A model generated the notes under the pieces. That model ran no database searches. It was given only the letters and a program-made list of their open reading frames with translations, and was not told the DNA's origin. The translations under genes and the position numbers were made by a program. From positions 1 through 61,423 of the forward strand of contig NZ_PCPA01000020.1 of the NCBI RefSeq assembly GCF_002979515.1: a DNA stretch of 61,423 bases, in the 5' to 3' direction. Source of the DNA: Microbacterium sp. MYb54. Lineage in GTDB: Bacteria; Actinomycetota; Actinomycetes; Actinomycetales; Microbacteriaceae. Positions 25,829 through 35,008 of the stretch are shown in pieces (position 1 is the first letter of the stretch; each line of letters begins with the position of its first letter).

Positions 25829-26310
25829 GAGCGTGCGTACGCCTGGTCGACCCAACCTGCGATGTTCGCCTTGATGTCTGCGTGAACGTCTTTGCTGTTC
25901 GAGCCGCTGGGAGTGATCACCGTCACATAGTCCGAGATTTTTGTCCCGTCCTTCAAGGAGATATTGACGAACGGGTTAGCCCCGGAGGAGTCGGAGTTAC
26001 CGGAGGAATCAGCGAGGCCGTGGATACGGATACCGATGATCGGTTTCTTCGCGTTCCACGCCTTGCGGATCTCGTAGTCCACCCACGGCCGGCCGGCCGT
26101 CTCGGACCCGATCAAGACCACCACGGCCTTCTTGTAGGCCATCTGATCGTCGATCCACTTCTCGATCGCGGCCTTTCCTTTTCTCTTCACTTCCTCCCAC
26201 TCCTGGGAATTCAGCAGTGGCTGCCCCTCCACAGCGCCCATGTTGATGATCTGCTGTACCCGCCACGCATCGTTGTCGTAATGGAAGCTGTAGAACACTG
26301 TCTTTGCCAT
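25825..26310 (-). CDS. TIR-like (MTH538/ThsB-type) domain protein
   Basis: 161 residues from ATG 26310 with ribosome site GAGAGGACGAA. KTVFYSFHYDNDAWRVQQI, a Trp-Glu near residue 40, KKAVVVLIGSETAGRPWVDY and the following EIRKAWNAKKPIIGIRIHGL are the conserved blocks of the MTH538 TIR-like family, which includes Thoeris ThsB. The Glu in VDYEIRKAW is the usual catalytic-region acid. No ThsA (SIR2-SLOG or Macro-TM) gene is nearby. The possible effector is the small membrane protein encoded convergently. Confidence 0.85.
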   Translation of the reverse strand: MAKTVFYSFHYDNDAWRVQQIINMGAVEGQPLLNSQEWEEVKRKGKAAIEKWIDDQMAYKKAVVVLIGSETAGRPWVDYEIRKAWNAKKPIIGIRIHGLADSSGNSDSSGANPFVNISLKDGTKISDYVTVITPSGSNSKDVHADIKANIAGWVDQAYARS

Positions 26311-26568
26311 TTCGTCCTCTCTATGCGACCTCATTGGCGCAGTGCCAGGCTACCGGCATCATCCGACACAGCTAAGGAAGTCGCGCAAAACGGCGGACGC
26401 CCACTCGGCGGATCTCCAACCGACACCAGCGCGTGATGGTGCTCCAAGTTCGTCACGCCTTTGCTCCGACCTTGCCCGTGCGTGCTCGCGGTCGCACCCG
26501 CGGCGCCTCAGCGCGGCTAAGCCGACGAAGACAGCCTCGCGTCCTGCGTGGATGGTTAAGCTGGCGTA

Positions 26569-27180
26569 GTGAGTTCGGGCAGAGTTGAGCAGTTCGACGT
26601 TTCGGCGATGGGCACGCCGGAGGGTTTGGCGACGGTCCAGCACGGGGAACGGTCACTGTATGAGAACCCGTGGGTGCATCTGACGAAGGTCGATATCACC
26701 CCGCCGGACGGGCGACGGTTTGAGCATCATGTGGTGCGACTGCAACGCGTCTCGTTGGCACTCGTGCTGGATGATCAGGACCGGGTGCTGATGTTGTGGC
26801 GGTACCGGTTCGTGCCCAAGGCGTGGGGGTGGGAACTGCCGGGCGGAATCGTCGATGGTGACGAAGACCCCCGCGTGACCGCAGAGCGTGAAACTTTGGA
26901 AGAGACCGGCTGGCGTCCGGGGCGGTTGTCTCGTCTGGCGGAGTTCCAGCCCATGCCGGGCATGGTGGACACCCCGCATGAGATCTATACGGGCCGTGGC
27001 GCGGAACACGTCGGCGACCCCTCGGACGCGGAGGAAGCGGCTGTCGTGCGATGGGTGCCGCTGGCGGTGATCCCGCAGCTGATAGCGAAGGGTCTGGTGA
27101 TGGGGGCGGGGTCCCTGGTCGGGCTGCTACAGGTTCTGGCCAGTGATACCCGGAAGCAGAATCCGGTCGAGCCGTCGTAA
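26569..27180 (+). CDS. NUDIX hydrolase, Pif-like AICE protein
   Basis: 203 residues from GTG 26569. The Nudix box is complete: GGIVDGDEDP..., then AERETLEETGW. ADP-ribose pyrophosphatase-like proteins are closest by motif. The pSAM2 immunity factor Pif, which blocks conjugation between element-bearing cells, contains a Nudix motif, and NUDIX genes next to HTH regulators are common in actinomycete integrative elements. Its 3' end overlaps the convergent regulator by 54 bp. Confidence 0.8.
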   Translation: MSSGRVEQFDVSAMGTPEGLATVQHGERSLYENPWVHLTKVDITPPDGRRFEHHVVRLQRVSLALVLDDQDRVLMLWRYRFVPKAWGWELPGGIVDGDEDPRVTAERETLEETGWRPGRLSRLAEFQPMPGMVDTPHEIYTGRGAEHVGDPSDAEEAAVVRWVPLAVIPQLIAKGLVMGAGSLVGLLQVLASDTRKQNPVEPS

Positions 27181-28314
27181 GAGTCGTTGCGAGCCGATCT
27201 GTGCTGCCAAGGATCGTGCGAGCCTGATGTGGGTTCGGGCCTGGTCCCGGTCACCAGCAACGGCGTGCGCGGTAGCAAGATCAGTGTGAAGGCCGGTAAG
27301 CGCACGAACGAACGAGCCCTGGTCGATCGTAACGAGCGCCTGTGTCAGATCATCAATGGCTTCAGGGTTGCCCAACCGGGCCAAGGCACTGCCGCGCCAC
27401 CGGGTGAGATGTGCATCGTTCAGGCTGAGGAACGGCAACGATTCGTCGGTGGCACCCGCGGGTAGAAACTGCTGGGCCCGATCGAACGCGCGGAGGGCCT
27501 CAGTCGTGTTCCCGCTGGCGGCGGCGAATTCTCCCTCTGCAGCGGCCAACCAGGCGGTCAACAGTGGCGGGTGCGATCCTAGTTTTGCTGCGTATTTGAT
27601 CGCTTCAAGCGCACCGTCCGGGTCGCCGACTTCGAGGAGCGCGTATGCCTGCTCGCCGATCGCGTGAGCCAACAAGACGGGTTCTTCGGCTTCCCGTGCG
27701 GCGTCCTGGGCACGGTTGAAATGTTCCCACGCCCGCCCGGCCGCTCCAGCATCAAGCGCCTGCCACCCGGCCAACGCTCCAGCGTCGGCAAGGACACGGG
27801 CGAGTCCCACCCGGATCGCAGGGGTCATCGAATGATCGAGGTGCCCTTGAATCCGACGGATGTGCGCCGACATTTGATCCAGCATCGTCGCAGCCCCGAA
27901 TGTGCGGTCTTGCAGCCGCAACGCGTGGGTCTGCTGGTCGAATGTGCCAATCAGAGCGACGTCGACCCTCGCGGTACTCGCTAGGCGCGCGGCCAATTCT
28001 ACCGTCTCGTCGACGACGATCAAGGGCGACCGGGTGGTGAAGCCGAGTTCCGTGTCGGTGAGGTTGAAAAGTCGGCGGAGCACCCGACGGGTTTGCTCGT
28101 CGGGAGTGTGTTCGCCACGTTCCCAACGAGAAATCGAGATCCGCAACGAGTCCAGTTCTGCGGCGGGAATGTTCAGCTCCGCGGCCGCGCGCACATATTC
28201 CCTGGCCGCAGCTACCTGACTCCACCCTCGGTCTTCCCGCGCCCGGGCCAGCGCGCTCCTAGGGAGCGGCGGTGCACGGCGGGTCCCAATCATGGTGGAC
28301 CCATCCTCGCCCAT
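27127..28314 (-). CDS. HTH (XRE-type) regulator with TPR-like C-terminus
   Basis: 395 residues. An N-terminal helix-turn-helix (about 18-75, including GWSQVAAAREYV and ISISRWERGEHTPDEQTRRV) precedes a long alpha-helical region with repeated Ala-rich helices that resemble tetratricopeptide repeats. Such regulators control transfer and excision genes in actinobacterial elements, and it is divergent from the SCO3933-tra-rep operon. ATG 28290 (MIGTRR) is a possible shorter start. Confidence 0.78.
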   Translation of the reverse strand: MGEDGSTMIGTRRAPPLPRSALARAREDRGWSQVAAAREYVRAAAELNIPAAELDSLRISISRWERGEHTPDEQTRRVLRRLFNLTDTELGFTTRSPLIVVDETVELAARLASTARVDVALIGTFDQQTHALRLQDRTFGAATMLDQMSAHIRRIQGHLDHSMTPAIRVGLARVLADAGALAGWQALDAGAAGRAWEHFNRAQDAAREAEEPVLLAHAIGEQAYALLEVGDPDGALEAIKYAAKLGSHPPLLTAWLAAAEGEFAAASGNTTEALRAFDRAQQFLPAGATDESLPFLSLNDAHLTRWRGSALARLGNPEAIDDLTQALVTIDQGSFVRALTGLHTDLATAHAVAGDRDQARTHIRLARSLAAQIGSQRLLRRLDRILLPGITGQNL

Positions 28315-28482
28315 ATCCCGCGTGATTGCCGAGTACGCGCGGCGAAGGGCGGAGCGTAGCGGCCTGTAGCACCGGCCTGCTACACGGTGCCACTTATCCG
28401 CGAATGGGGTCTCGCGATGTGCTGGAGGCAGCCCAAAGAGATCCCATCCGGGATCGACGGGCAGACCAGAAGGAGCATGAAC

Positions 28483-28824
28483 ATGAAGCTGATGATCAAC
28501 ACTGACGGGGTGTCATTCCTGTGCACCCGTATCGCCGAGCAGCGCACCGATCGTGACACTGGTGCGGTGCGAATGGACAGGGAAACGGGCCTTCCGCTGT
28601 GGCAGGTGCAGGTCGCCGCCCTCGACGCCTCTGGCGGTGAAGTCCTCGCCGTGACCGTTGCCGGAGAACCCGGAAACCTGACCACTGGATCACCGGTCGC
28701 CATCGAACGGCTGGTGGCGATCCCGTGGTCTCAGGGCGACCGTTCCGGTGTCGCCTACCGGGCAGCCTCCATCCGCGCCGTCAATGCGCCCGCGGCGGCC
28801 CGTCCGGTCAAGACCGGCGAGTAA
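28483..28824 (+). CDS. SCO3933-family regulatory protein of AICEs
   Basis: 113 residues from ATG 28483, chosen because AAGGAG lies seven bases upstream; the in-frame ATG at 28477 is too close to it. The body DRDTGAVRMDRETGLPLWQV followed by an AVTVAGEP strand is characteristic of small proteins upstream of tra genes in actinomycete elements (the SCO3933 group). It is first in the transfer/replication operon. Confidence 0.7.
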   Translation: MKLMINTDGVSFLCTRIAEQRTDRDTGAVRMDRETGLPLWQVQVAALDASGGEVLAVTVAGEPGNLTTGSPVAIERLVAIPWSQGDRSGVAYRAASIRAVNAPAAARPVKTGE

Positions 28825-28927
28825 CCCCCTGCTGCCGGTCAGGCCCATCCAGGTGCTCTGCCTGGCTTGCCTGACCGGCAGCCCCCCTCTTCATTCACCG
28901 CCGACTCTCTTGGAGCTTGTAATTTTC

Positions 28928-30379
28928 ATGGTTCAATCCACCGCCCGCGAACCCGTCAACAACAGCAACGACGATTCGATCGCGGAGACCGTCATCGTCG
29001 CCGTCTTCCGACTGGCATGGTTCCTCACCCGCCGCATCCTGCTCCTGGGATGGTGGGCGATCCTCTTCCCGATGCTGAGCCTTCCCATACTGGCCGCTGT
29101 GTATGTCCTCATCGTGCACGGCTGGGTCCCCGCGCTGGTCGTCGTCGCCGTCTCTATCGTCTGCTTGATCGTGTGGCGGCTCGTGTGGCCGGGCTCGTTC
29201 CGCCGTCTGGTGTCGTTTCGCATCTGGGCGAGACGCCGCAGGCACCGCGTCTACCGTCAGCCGTGGGCCGCCGTGTGCGCCCTGCATGGACTGACAACAC
29301 CACTGGATGGGCAGCCCGTAATACCCCGGCTCCGCAAGATCCGCATCGGGTACGCCGCCGACGAGTTGCTGGTGCAACTGATCCCGGGCCAGACGGTCGC
29401 GGGCTGGGCAGGCCAATCGGATGCGTTCGCCCATTCCTTCGGCGCGAACACCGTCAACGTGACAGCGGCGGGCCCTGGCCGAGTGCTCATTACCGTTCGT
29501 CACACCGACAGCCTCGCCGAACCGATCCGCGTCCTCACGCCGAGCGAACTCGTGGACCTCGAAGCGGTCCCGGTGGGTGTCACCGAATCCGGCATGCCCT
29601 GGCTGGTCCGTGTTCTCGGGCGGCATTTGCTGATCGCCGGGGCCACCGGTTCCGGGAAAGGCAGCGTCGTCTGGTCGCTCCTGACCGGCCTTGCCCCGTT
29701 GATCAGGGACGGTGTCGTGCAGGCGTGGGTGATCGATCCGAAAGGAGGGATGGAATTCGGGCGCGGAACCGCACTGTTCGCCCGCTTCGCGTACGACACC
29801 ACCGAACAAACACTGACCCTGTTGCGCGACGCGGCGACGATTCTCACCGAGCGTGCCGAACGGCTCCGCGGGGTGACCCGGCAACATGTTCCTACCATCT
29901 CGGAGCCGCTGATCCTGCTCGTGATCGATGAACTCGCCTCACTCACTGCCTATCAGACAGACCGGAAGGTCGCTTCCGAAATCACCCAACTCCTCGGCTT
30001 GATCCTGTCTCAGGGCCGTGCGGTCGGCGTCAATGTGATCGGGTGCGTCCAGGACCCCGCGAAAGAAATCGTGGCGATGCGGCAACTCTTCCCCACCCGG
30101 ATCGGACTGCGATTGGCCGAATCCACACAGGTCGGCATGGTCCTCGGCGCCGGTGCACGCGAAGCAGGAGCGCTGTGCGATCAGATCAGCGACACTCTGC
30201 CCGGCGTCGGCTACATCTGCGAAGACGGCACAACGGCCGCGATCCGCGCCCGCGCGTTCCACGTCACCGACGCCGACATCGATGCCCTCGCCGCGAGCTA
30301 CCACCGGCCTGCGCCCACAGATGAGGACAACGTCACAACCTCTGTTGAGCCGTACGGCACCGCCGGTCCTGGGTTCTGA
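28928..30379 (+). CDS. FtsK/SpoIIIE-type DNA translocase (TraB/TraSA-like)
   Basis: 483 residues from ATG 28928. Two hydrophobic segments (about 36-62 and 66-88) anchor the N-terminus. The motor follows with Walker A GATGSGKGS (238-246), VIDPKGGMEFGRG and Walker B LILLVIDELASL. AICEs transfer double-stranded DNA with one such hexameric translocase. The C-terminal tail is short, as in element-borne TraB rather than chromosomal FtsK. Confidence 0.85.
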   Translation: MVQSTAREPVNNSNDDSIAETVIVAVFRLAWFLTRRILLLGWWAILFPMLSLPILAAVYVLIVHGWVPALVVVAVSIVCLIVWRLVWPGSFRRLVSFRIWARRRRHRVYRQPWAAVCALHGLTTPLDGQPVIPRLRKIRIGYAADELLVQLIPGQTVAGWAGQSDAFAHSFGANTVNVTAAGPGRVLITVRHTDSLAEPIRVLTPSELVDLEAVPVGVTESGMPWLVRVLGRHLLIAGATGSGKGSVVWSLLTGLAPLIRDGVVQAWVIDPKGGMEFGRGTALFARFAYDTTEQTLTLLRDAATILTERAERLRGVTRQHVPTISEPLILLVIDELASLTAYQTDRKVASEITQLLGLILSQGRAVGVNVIGCVQDPAKEIVAMRQLFPTRIGLRLAESTQVGMVLGAGAREAGALCDQISDTLPGVGYICEDGTTAAIRARAFHVTDADIDALAASYHRPAPTDEDNVTTSVEPYGTAGPGF

Positions 30380-30414
30380 CTGAGCCCGGCCAAGAGAAGA
30401 GAAAGGAGGCGACA

Positions 30415-31836
30415 ATGAGCCACACGGCACGCACCAGCTCCGCGTTCGGTGGCATGGGCCCGGAAATGATCGGGCAGGTTCTGACCCGCGCTTCCTCTTC
30501 TACCTACCCGGCATGGTGGGCGCGAGTAACAGCCTCGGGGTACTGCGCCCACCCAATCCACCTGACCCGTCAAGACACCGCCGGGACGAGCCTGATCTAC
30601 GCCCGGTGCAAGAACCGTCGCACGGCGGTGTGTCCGTCCTGCTCCGACCTCTACGCCGGAGACACCTGGCATCTCGTCCACGCCGGACTCGGCGGTAGCG
30701 ACACCGTCCCCGCCACCGTCGCAGACCACCCTGCCGTGTTCGCCACCCTCACCGCTCCCGGCTTCGGTGCTGTGCACTCCACTCGTGCCGACGAAACCGG
30801 CGCATCCCGGCCGTGTCATCTCGGACCCGCCAGGACGTGCCGACACCGACGTGCGGCAAGCTGTGCGCTCGTGCACCGTGACGATGATGAACGCCTCGGG
30901 CAGCCGTTGTGTGCCGACTGTTACGACTACACCGGGCATGTCTTGACCATCTGGCATACCCCCGCTCTGTGGGACCGATTCACCCGCACGCTACGCCGAC
31001 TCCTTCGTGCCGAACACGGCGCCGGGATTCGGGTCTCGTTCGTGAAAGTTGTCGAGATGCAAACCCGCATCATCCCCCACATTCACTCGGTGATCCGCCT
31101 CGATGCCGCTACCCGGACAGGAACGCCGACACCGCCAGCCAAAGCGATCAGCGGTGAGCAGTTGTCAGTGTTGGTTCAGCGCGCGGCCGCCAGCGTCCAC
31201 CTGGACGTGCTCGCGCCTGGCGGAGAAGTGCGCACGCTCCGATTCGGCAACCAGATCGACACCCAGATCCTGGCCGACACCACTGGCGCTACGGATAGTG
31301 CCGTGCTGGGGCGGAAGGTCGCAGGGTACCTGGCCAAATACGTCACCAAGTCCGTCGCCGACGCCGGGCTGGCCCCGCATCGGATCAATCCCGCTGCCAT
31401 CGACCACCTCGCGGTTTCCGACCACGTCCGGACCCTCCTGCACACGATCGTGAACCTGTCTGAAGAGATCCCCGAGTACGCGGCGATGGTGACCTGGCTG
31501 CATACCCTCGGCTACCGCGGACACATCACCACCAAATCCCGCCGCTACTCCACAACCATGGGAGCGCTCCGCGCCGTCCGTGCCGCATACGAACAAGCCG
31601 CCGCAGCCCGACACCGAAGTATCCGTGGCGACGCTGAAACAGAATCTGGTGATGCTGCCGATACGGAATGGGCGTTCACCCGGGCCGGACACAAGAGCGC
31701 CGGAGAACGATACCTCGCCGTCACCGCCGCGCTGAAGCACCGCGAAGGATTGTGGGCCGCGCGCCAGCTCGGCGACACTTCCAGCCCGCTGGTCCAATTT
31801 ACCCACGGCGATACTGACGTCGGTGGTGGAAGATGA
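30415..31836 (+). CDS. RepSA-like replication initiator
   Basis: 473 residues. Several Cys pairs at the N-terminus (YARCKNRRTAVCPSCSDLYA, CHLGPARTCRHRR, CADCYDY) precede the HIHSVIRLD metal-binding motif and GYLAKYVTKS with the catalytic-type Tyr, the layout of rolling-circle initiators of the pSAM2 RepSA group. Replication after excision is a hallmark of AICEs. It lies 36 bp downstream of the translocase gene. Confidence 0.85.
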   Translation: MSHTARTSSAFGGMGPEMIGQVLTRASSSTYPAWWARVTASGYCAHPIHLTRQDTAGTSLIYARCKNRRTAVCPSCSDLYAGDTWHLVHAGLGGSDTVPATVADHPAVFATLTAPGFGAVHSTRADETGASRPCHLGPARTCRHRRAASCALVHRDDDERLGQPLCADCYDYTGHVLTIWHTPALWDRFTRTLRRLLRAEHGAGIRVSFVKVVEMQTRIIPHIHSVIRLDAATRTGTPTPPAKAISGEQLSVLVQRAAASVHLDVLAPGGEVRTLRFGNQIDTQILADTTGATDSAVLGRKVAGYLAKYVTKSVADAGLAPHRINPAAIDHLAVSDHVRTLLHTIVNLSEEIPEYAAMVTWLHTLGYRGHITTKSRRYSTTMGALRAVRAAYEQAAAARHRSIRGDAETESGDAADTEWAFTRAGHKSAGERYLAVTAALKHREGLWAARQLGDTSSPLVQFTHGDTDVGGGR

Positions 31837-32021
31837 GTTTCGAGAACATCGACCGCGCCGCCCTGACCACCTGGGTGCACGAATCCTGTGCCCGACAAGG
31901 GGTCTCGGTGAAGATCACCAACCCGGTCGTCATCGCGAACATTGCCACGCTCTTGATCAGCGGCAGCGGCAGCGGATTGACCGCCACTAGGCCGTTAGAG
32001 GAGGTGCCAGCTATTCCCTAA
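31833..32021 (+). CDS. small hypothetical protein coupled to rep
   Basis: 62 residues, overlapping the rep stop by ATGA. The sequence (MSFENIDRAALTTWVHESCA...) has no obvious HTH, so although the spot after rep is often occupied by an excisionase, I cannot call it one. Coupled translation makes it a credible gene. Confidence 0.5.
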   Translation: MSFENIDRAALTTWVHESCARQGVSVKITNPVVIANIATLLISGSGSGLTATRPLEEVPAIP

Positions 32022-32090
32022 GTTCGGAGTGTCGGAGATCTCCGGTTAGATGGACGCTGCGGTCGATATCGCCCCAACTGGAGGTGCTAC

Positions 32091-33590
32091 ATGGATTTCT
32101 GGCCCACACCCGCCAACATGGTCTGCGGCCTGGGTCCGGGCGATCGTGTGATCGACATACGCACGCCTGGCGAATACGAACGCTGGCACGGATTTCAGGG
32201 GCTTCCACGAGATGGTCTATCTTGCCTGGACTGCCTGGGGGCGGTCAATCCGCGGATGCTGCCCAAGAAGATCACCGCTGCCCGCCCGATCCTCGTTCAC
32301 TCGCCGAGACCGGATGGCGCAAACGCCGAGGACAAGTGCGAGTCAGTGAAATCAACGCAACGCGGTGCCGGGTGGAAGAAGCTCCTCAAGAATCTGATCG
32401 CTGAGTATCTCCACCAACTCGGGTACGAAGCCGAAGTAGACCCTGCGACGGACGGGGAGCGGATAGACCTGCTCACCCACGCCGGTAGCCGACGGATTGC
32501 CATCAGAGTAGAGCTCGACAAGCTCAAGGTCGATGACTTCAAAGCTGCCCGGCGACAACTTCAGTTGCAGCAGAAGGACACCGAGGTGCTGTGGGTCACG
32601 TTCGGTTGCAGCTGGGTGGATGTGGCTAAAGCCGTAGGAATACGTTTCCTGGAGGAGCCGCCGTCGCGTGGCGTCATTGATGTAGGCGGTGTTTTTCCCG
32701 TCGTAGACGCAGGCGTCTTCACGTTCGGCACACGCGGCCTCACACCGGCTAAACCCTTCGGCCTGGGCTATTTTCTAGAGAGATTCTTGGAGGGAGGAGT
32801 CCAGAATCACCCCATCGCCGGAGAAAGAAGAGGATGGGCTGGCACCAATGCGTGGGACCAAAACATTCGTCACCTCGTGCGTACGCGAGAGGCTGCCGAA
32901 CAACAGCAAACGCAGTTGGAGCAGGAACTGGTGGAAGCAAAGCGCGTCCATCAGGAAAGGCTCCGCGCGTTGGAACTCGAGGCAGTGGCCGCTGAGAGTC
33001 GTGCCGCACTCGCAGAGAACGAGACGGTGCTTGAGCGGGAGCGCGTGGCTGTAGCGAAAGACGAACGAGACGGTGAGAAAGCGCATCGGATCGCCGCCAC
33101 AACCTGGGGAGCCGGTGTCGAAAACCTGCGAGACACAAGCATCGTGAGCCGACTCGGCCTTCGCCGCCACCCCGAGTTCGTCTACCCACAGCCAGCAGAA
33201 GCAATCGATTCTGGCTCGGCGAGCAATTTGCGACGACTTCTTAGAGCTTCAAGCCCGTGGGCGCTCGCGGTCATGACCGCGATCCTGCCACTCGTCAGCG
33301 TCGTCTATTTGGCGAGCGCCGACACGTTCTTAACGGCTGGTGACCTGTGGAGCATGGTCGCGCTCGTTTGCGTGGGTCTATTGCCCGCAGCAGTGGCCTT
33401 GTGGTTGAACGGGCGGTGGTGCTGGGCATTGGACAACCATTCCAAGCTTCGCGGCCATCGCCGGGCCAATGGATTCCTGCACCGCTGCGGACAGCGAGAG
33501 CACTCACTAAACTTCTTCGATGCGTGGCTGTTGCTCTGCATCGTTGAGTCGGCCGCCCTCGTCGCCTGGATCGTCCTGAACTTCTCGTAG
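32091..33590 (+). CDS. CoiA-like nuclease-coiled-coil-membrane protein (cargo)
   Basis: 499 residues with three parts. Residues 1-180 resemble competence CoiA-like PD-(D/E)xK nucleases: a CLDC pair at 45-48, WKKLLKNLIAEYLHQLGYEA, then acidic positions Asp126 (ERIDLL) and Glu141 (IRVELD) and an LWVTFGCSW strand. Residues about 280-345 are a charged coiled coil. The C-terminal 120 residues hold about three membrane segments. The combination of nuclease and membrane anchor suggests a defence or DNA-uptake/exclusion role. It lies between the replication genes and the recombinase, a classic cargo position. Confidence 0.55.
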   Translation: MDFWPTPANMVCGLGPGDRVIDIRTPGEYERWHGFQGLPRDGLSCLDCLGAVNPRMLPKKITAARPILVHSPRPDGANAEDKCESVKSTQRGAGWKKLLKNLIAEYLHQLGYEAEVDPATDGERIDLLTHAGSRRIAIRVELDKLKVDDFKAARRQLQLQQKDTEVLWVTFGCSWVDVAKAVGIRFLEEPPSRGVIDVGGVFPVVDAGVFTFGTRGLTPAKPFGLGYFLERFLEGGVQNHPIAGERRGWAGTNAWDQNIRHLVRTREAAEQQQTQLEQELVEAKRVHQERLRALELEAVAAESRAALAENETVLERERVAVAKDERDGEKAHRIAATTWGAGVENLRDTSIVSRLGLRRHPEFVYPQPAEAIDSGSASNLRRLLRASSPWALAVMTAILPLVSVVYLASADTFLTAGDLWSMVALVCVGLLPAAVALWLNGRWCWALDNHSKLRGHRRANGFLHRCGQREHSLNFFDAWLLLCIVESAALVAWIVLNFS

Positions 33591-33605
33591 ACGAAGTGCA
33601 GGGAG

Positions 33606-35006
33606 TTACGTCCGCCATTCGGGGACGATCCGGTCGGGGTCGACAGCGCGGGTGCCGGGTGTGCCAGGCAGGATCGTCGCGCAGTCCAACACGGCCTGGA
33701 TGATCGCGACCTGACGCGCCAACGTCAACGCCTCCCATTCGGCCTCCAGCTCTTTACCCCGGCCCACGAGCGTCGCCAACGAATCGGTGCTCCGCAGCCG
33801 GGACAACTCCTTCTCAGCCTGCTCGATCCGTGCTTCGATCGGCACCCTCGCCGCGCTCCATTCGGTGCGGGAGATCTCATCCGCCGCCCACATCGACGCG
33901 AGTTCCTCCCGTTTCGCCTGCGCGACCTGCAATTGTGCGGTCAGGGTGCTCAGCCGCTCATCGGCGCTGATGCGCCCGGTGACCCGGTCCGTCATCTCCG
34001 GTGTGTCCAGCCGGTACAGTGCCGCTGCCGCCAGCCACTCTTCCACCGGCTCCGCGACGACGGTCAGCTTGCCGCACCCCTGGTGATCTGGACCTGACGA
34101 GCACACATATCGCCGTGTCGTTTCACGGCGTGCGGAGTACAGGCGGCTACCGCATTTGCCGCAGCGCAGCAATCCGGACAGTAAATACCGGCGCGGCACC
34201 CGCCGCCCCGACACCCGTTTGCGTTCCACCGCCGCCAGAACCTGCTCACGCTGCGCGGGCGTGATGATCGGCTCCCACACCGCGTCACCGACGACGACGC
34301 CCTTGTGGGAGCGCAATCCGGCGATCCGTGCCGAGATCAGCATCTGCCGCAGCGTCGTCGTATGCCACGGCCGACCGCCCGTGGTCGGGACCCCCGTGGA
34401 TTCGAGCCAGACGGCTAGCGCATGCAACGACTCGCCCGCGAGGAACCGGTTCACCACTTCCCGAATCAGCAACGCCTCCGCCTCATTGACCGTCACCCGG
34501 TCTGCCTCGTACCCGAACGGGCGCAAATGCCCGCCATTCGGCCTTCCGGCCTCCGCGTTCTGCTGGGCCTTGCGCCGGAGCCGTTCCGACTTCCGGCCTG
34601 ATTCCTTCGCTGCGACCGCGGCCAGCACTCGTGCCATGAACATGCCGTCGTCGTTGCCCAGATCGATGTCGGCGGTGACCGTCGCGAAACTCCGTACCCG
34701 TGCCGCTTCGCACACAAGCGTGAACTCTTCCAACTCGATCGGTCGACGCGTCAACCGGTCCGTGTTGTATACCAACACGCCGTCCCGCACCCCCGCCGCG
34801 ATATCGGCCAGCATCCGCTCATACGCGGGACGGTGTTTCCCCCGGAACGCGGAGATATCGTTGTCGACGTATTCCTCCGCGACCACCCAACCACGCTCAG
34901 CCGCGAGCTTTCGGCAGTCCTCCAACTGCCGTGTCACCGCCAACTGCTGCCCCGTCTGATCCGAAGACACCCTCGCGTAAACTGCCGCCGCACGCACCAC
35001 ATCCAT
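33606..35006 (-). CDS. large serine recombinase (element integrase)
   Basis: 466 residues. The resolvase-type catalytic domain starts AAAVYARVSSDQTG with Ser14 or Ser15 as nucleophile, followed by VLVYNTDRLTRR. The recombinase domain, a zinc-ribbon (CGKCGSRLYSA...CSS...CGK) and a C-terminal coiled coil follow. It ends 15 bp from the convergent cargo gene and starts 25 bp from the attR core, so it almost certainly catalysed insertion into the HNH gene. No separate excision factor (RDF) is recognised. Confidence 0.93.
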   Translation of the reverse strand: MDVVRAAAVYARVSSDQTGQQLAVTRQLEDCRKLAAERGWVVAEEYVDNDISAFRGKHRPAYERMLADIAAGVRDGVLVYNTDRLTRRPIELEEFTLVCEAARVRSFATVTADIDLGNDDGMFMARVLAAVAAKESGRKSERLRRKAQQNAEAGRPNGGHLRPFGYEADRVTVNEAEALLIREVVNRFLAGESLHALAVWLESTGVPTTGGRPWHTTTLRQMLISARIAGLRSHKGVVVGDAVWEPIITPAQREQVLAAVERKRVSGRRVPRRYLLSGLLRCGKCGSRLYSARRETTRRYVCSSGPDHQGCGKLTVVAEPVEEWLAAAALYRLDTPEMTDRVTGRISADERLSTLTAQLQVAQAKREELASMWAADEISRTEWSAARVPIEARIEQAEKELSRLRSTDSLATLVGRGKELEAEWEALTLARQVAIIQAVLDCATILPGTPGTRAVDPDRIVPEWRT

Positions 35007-35008
35007 AA

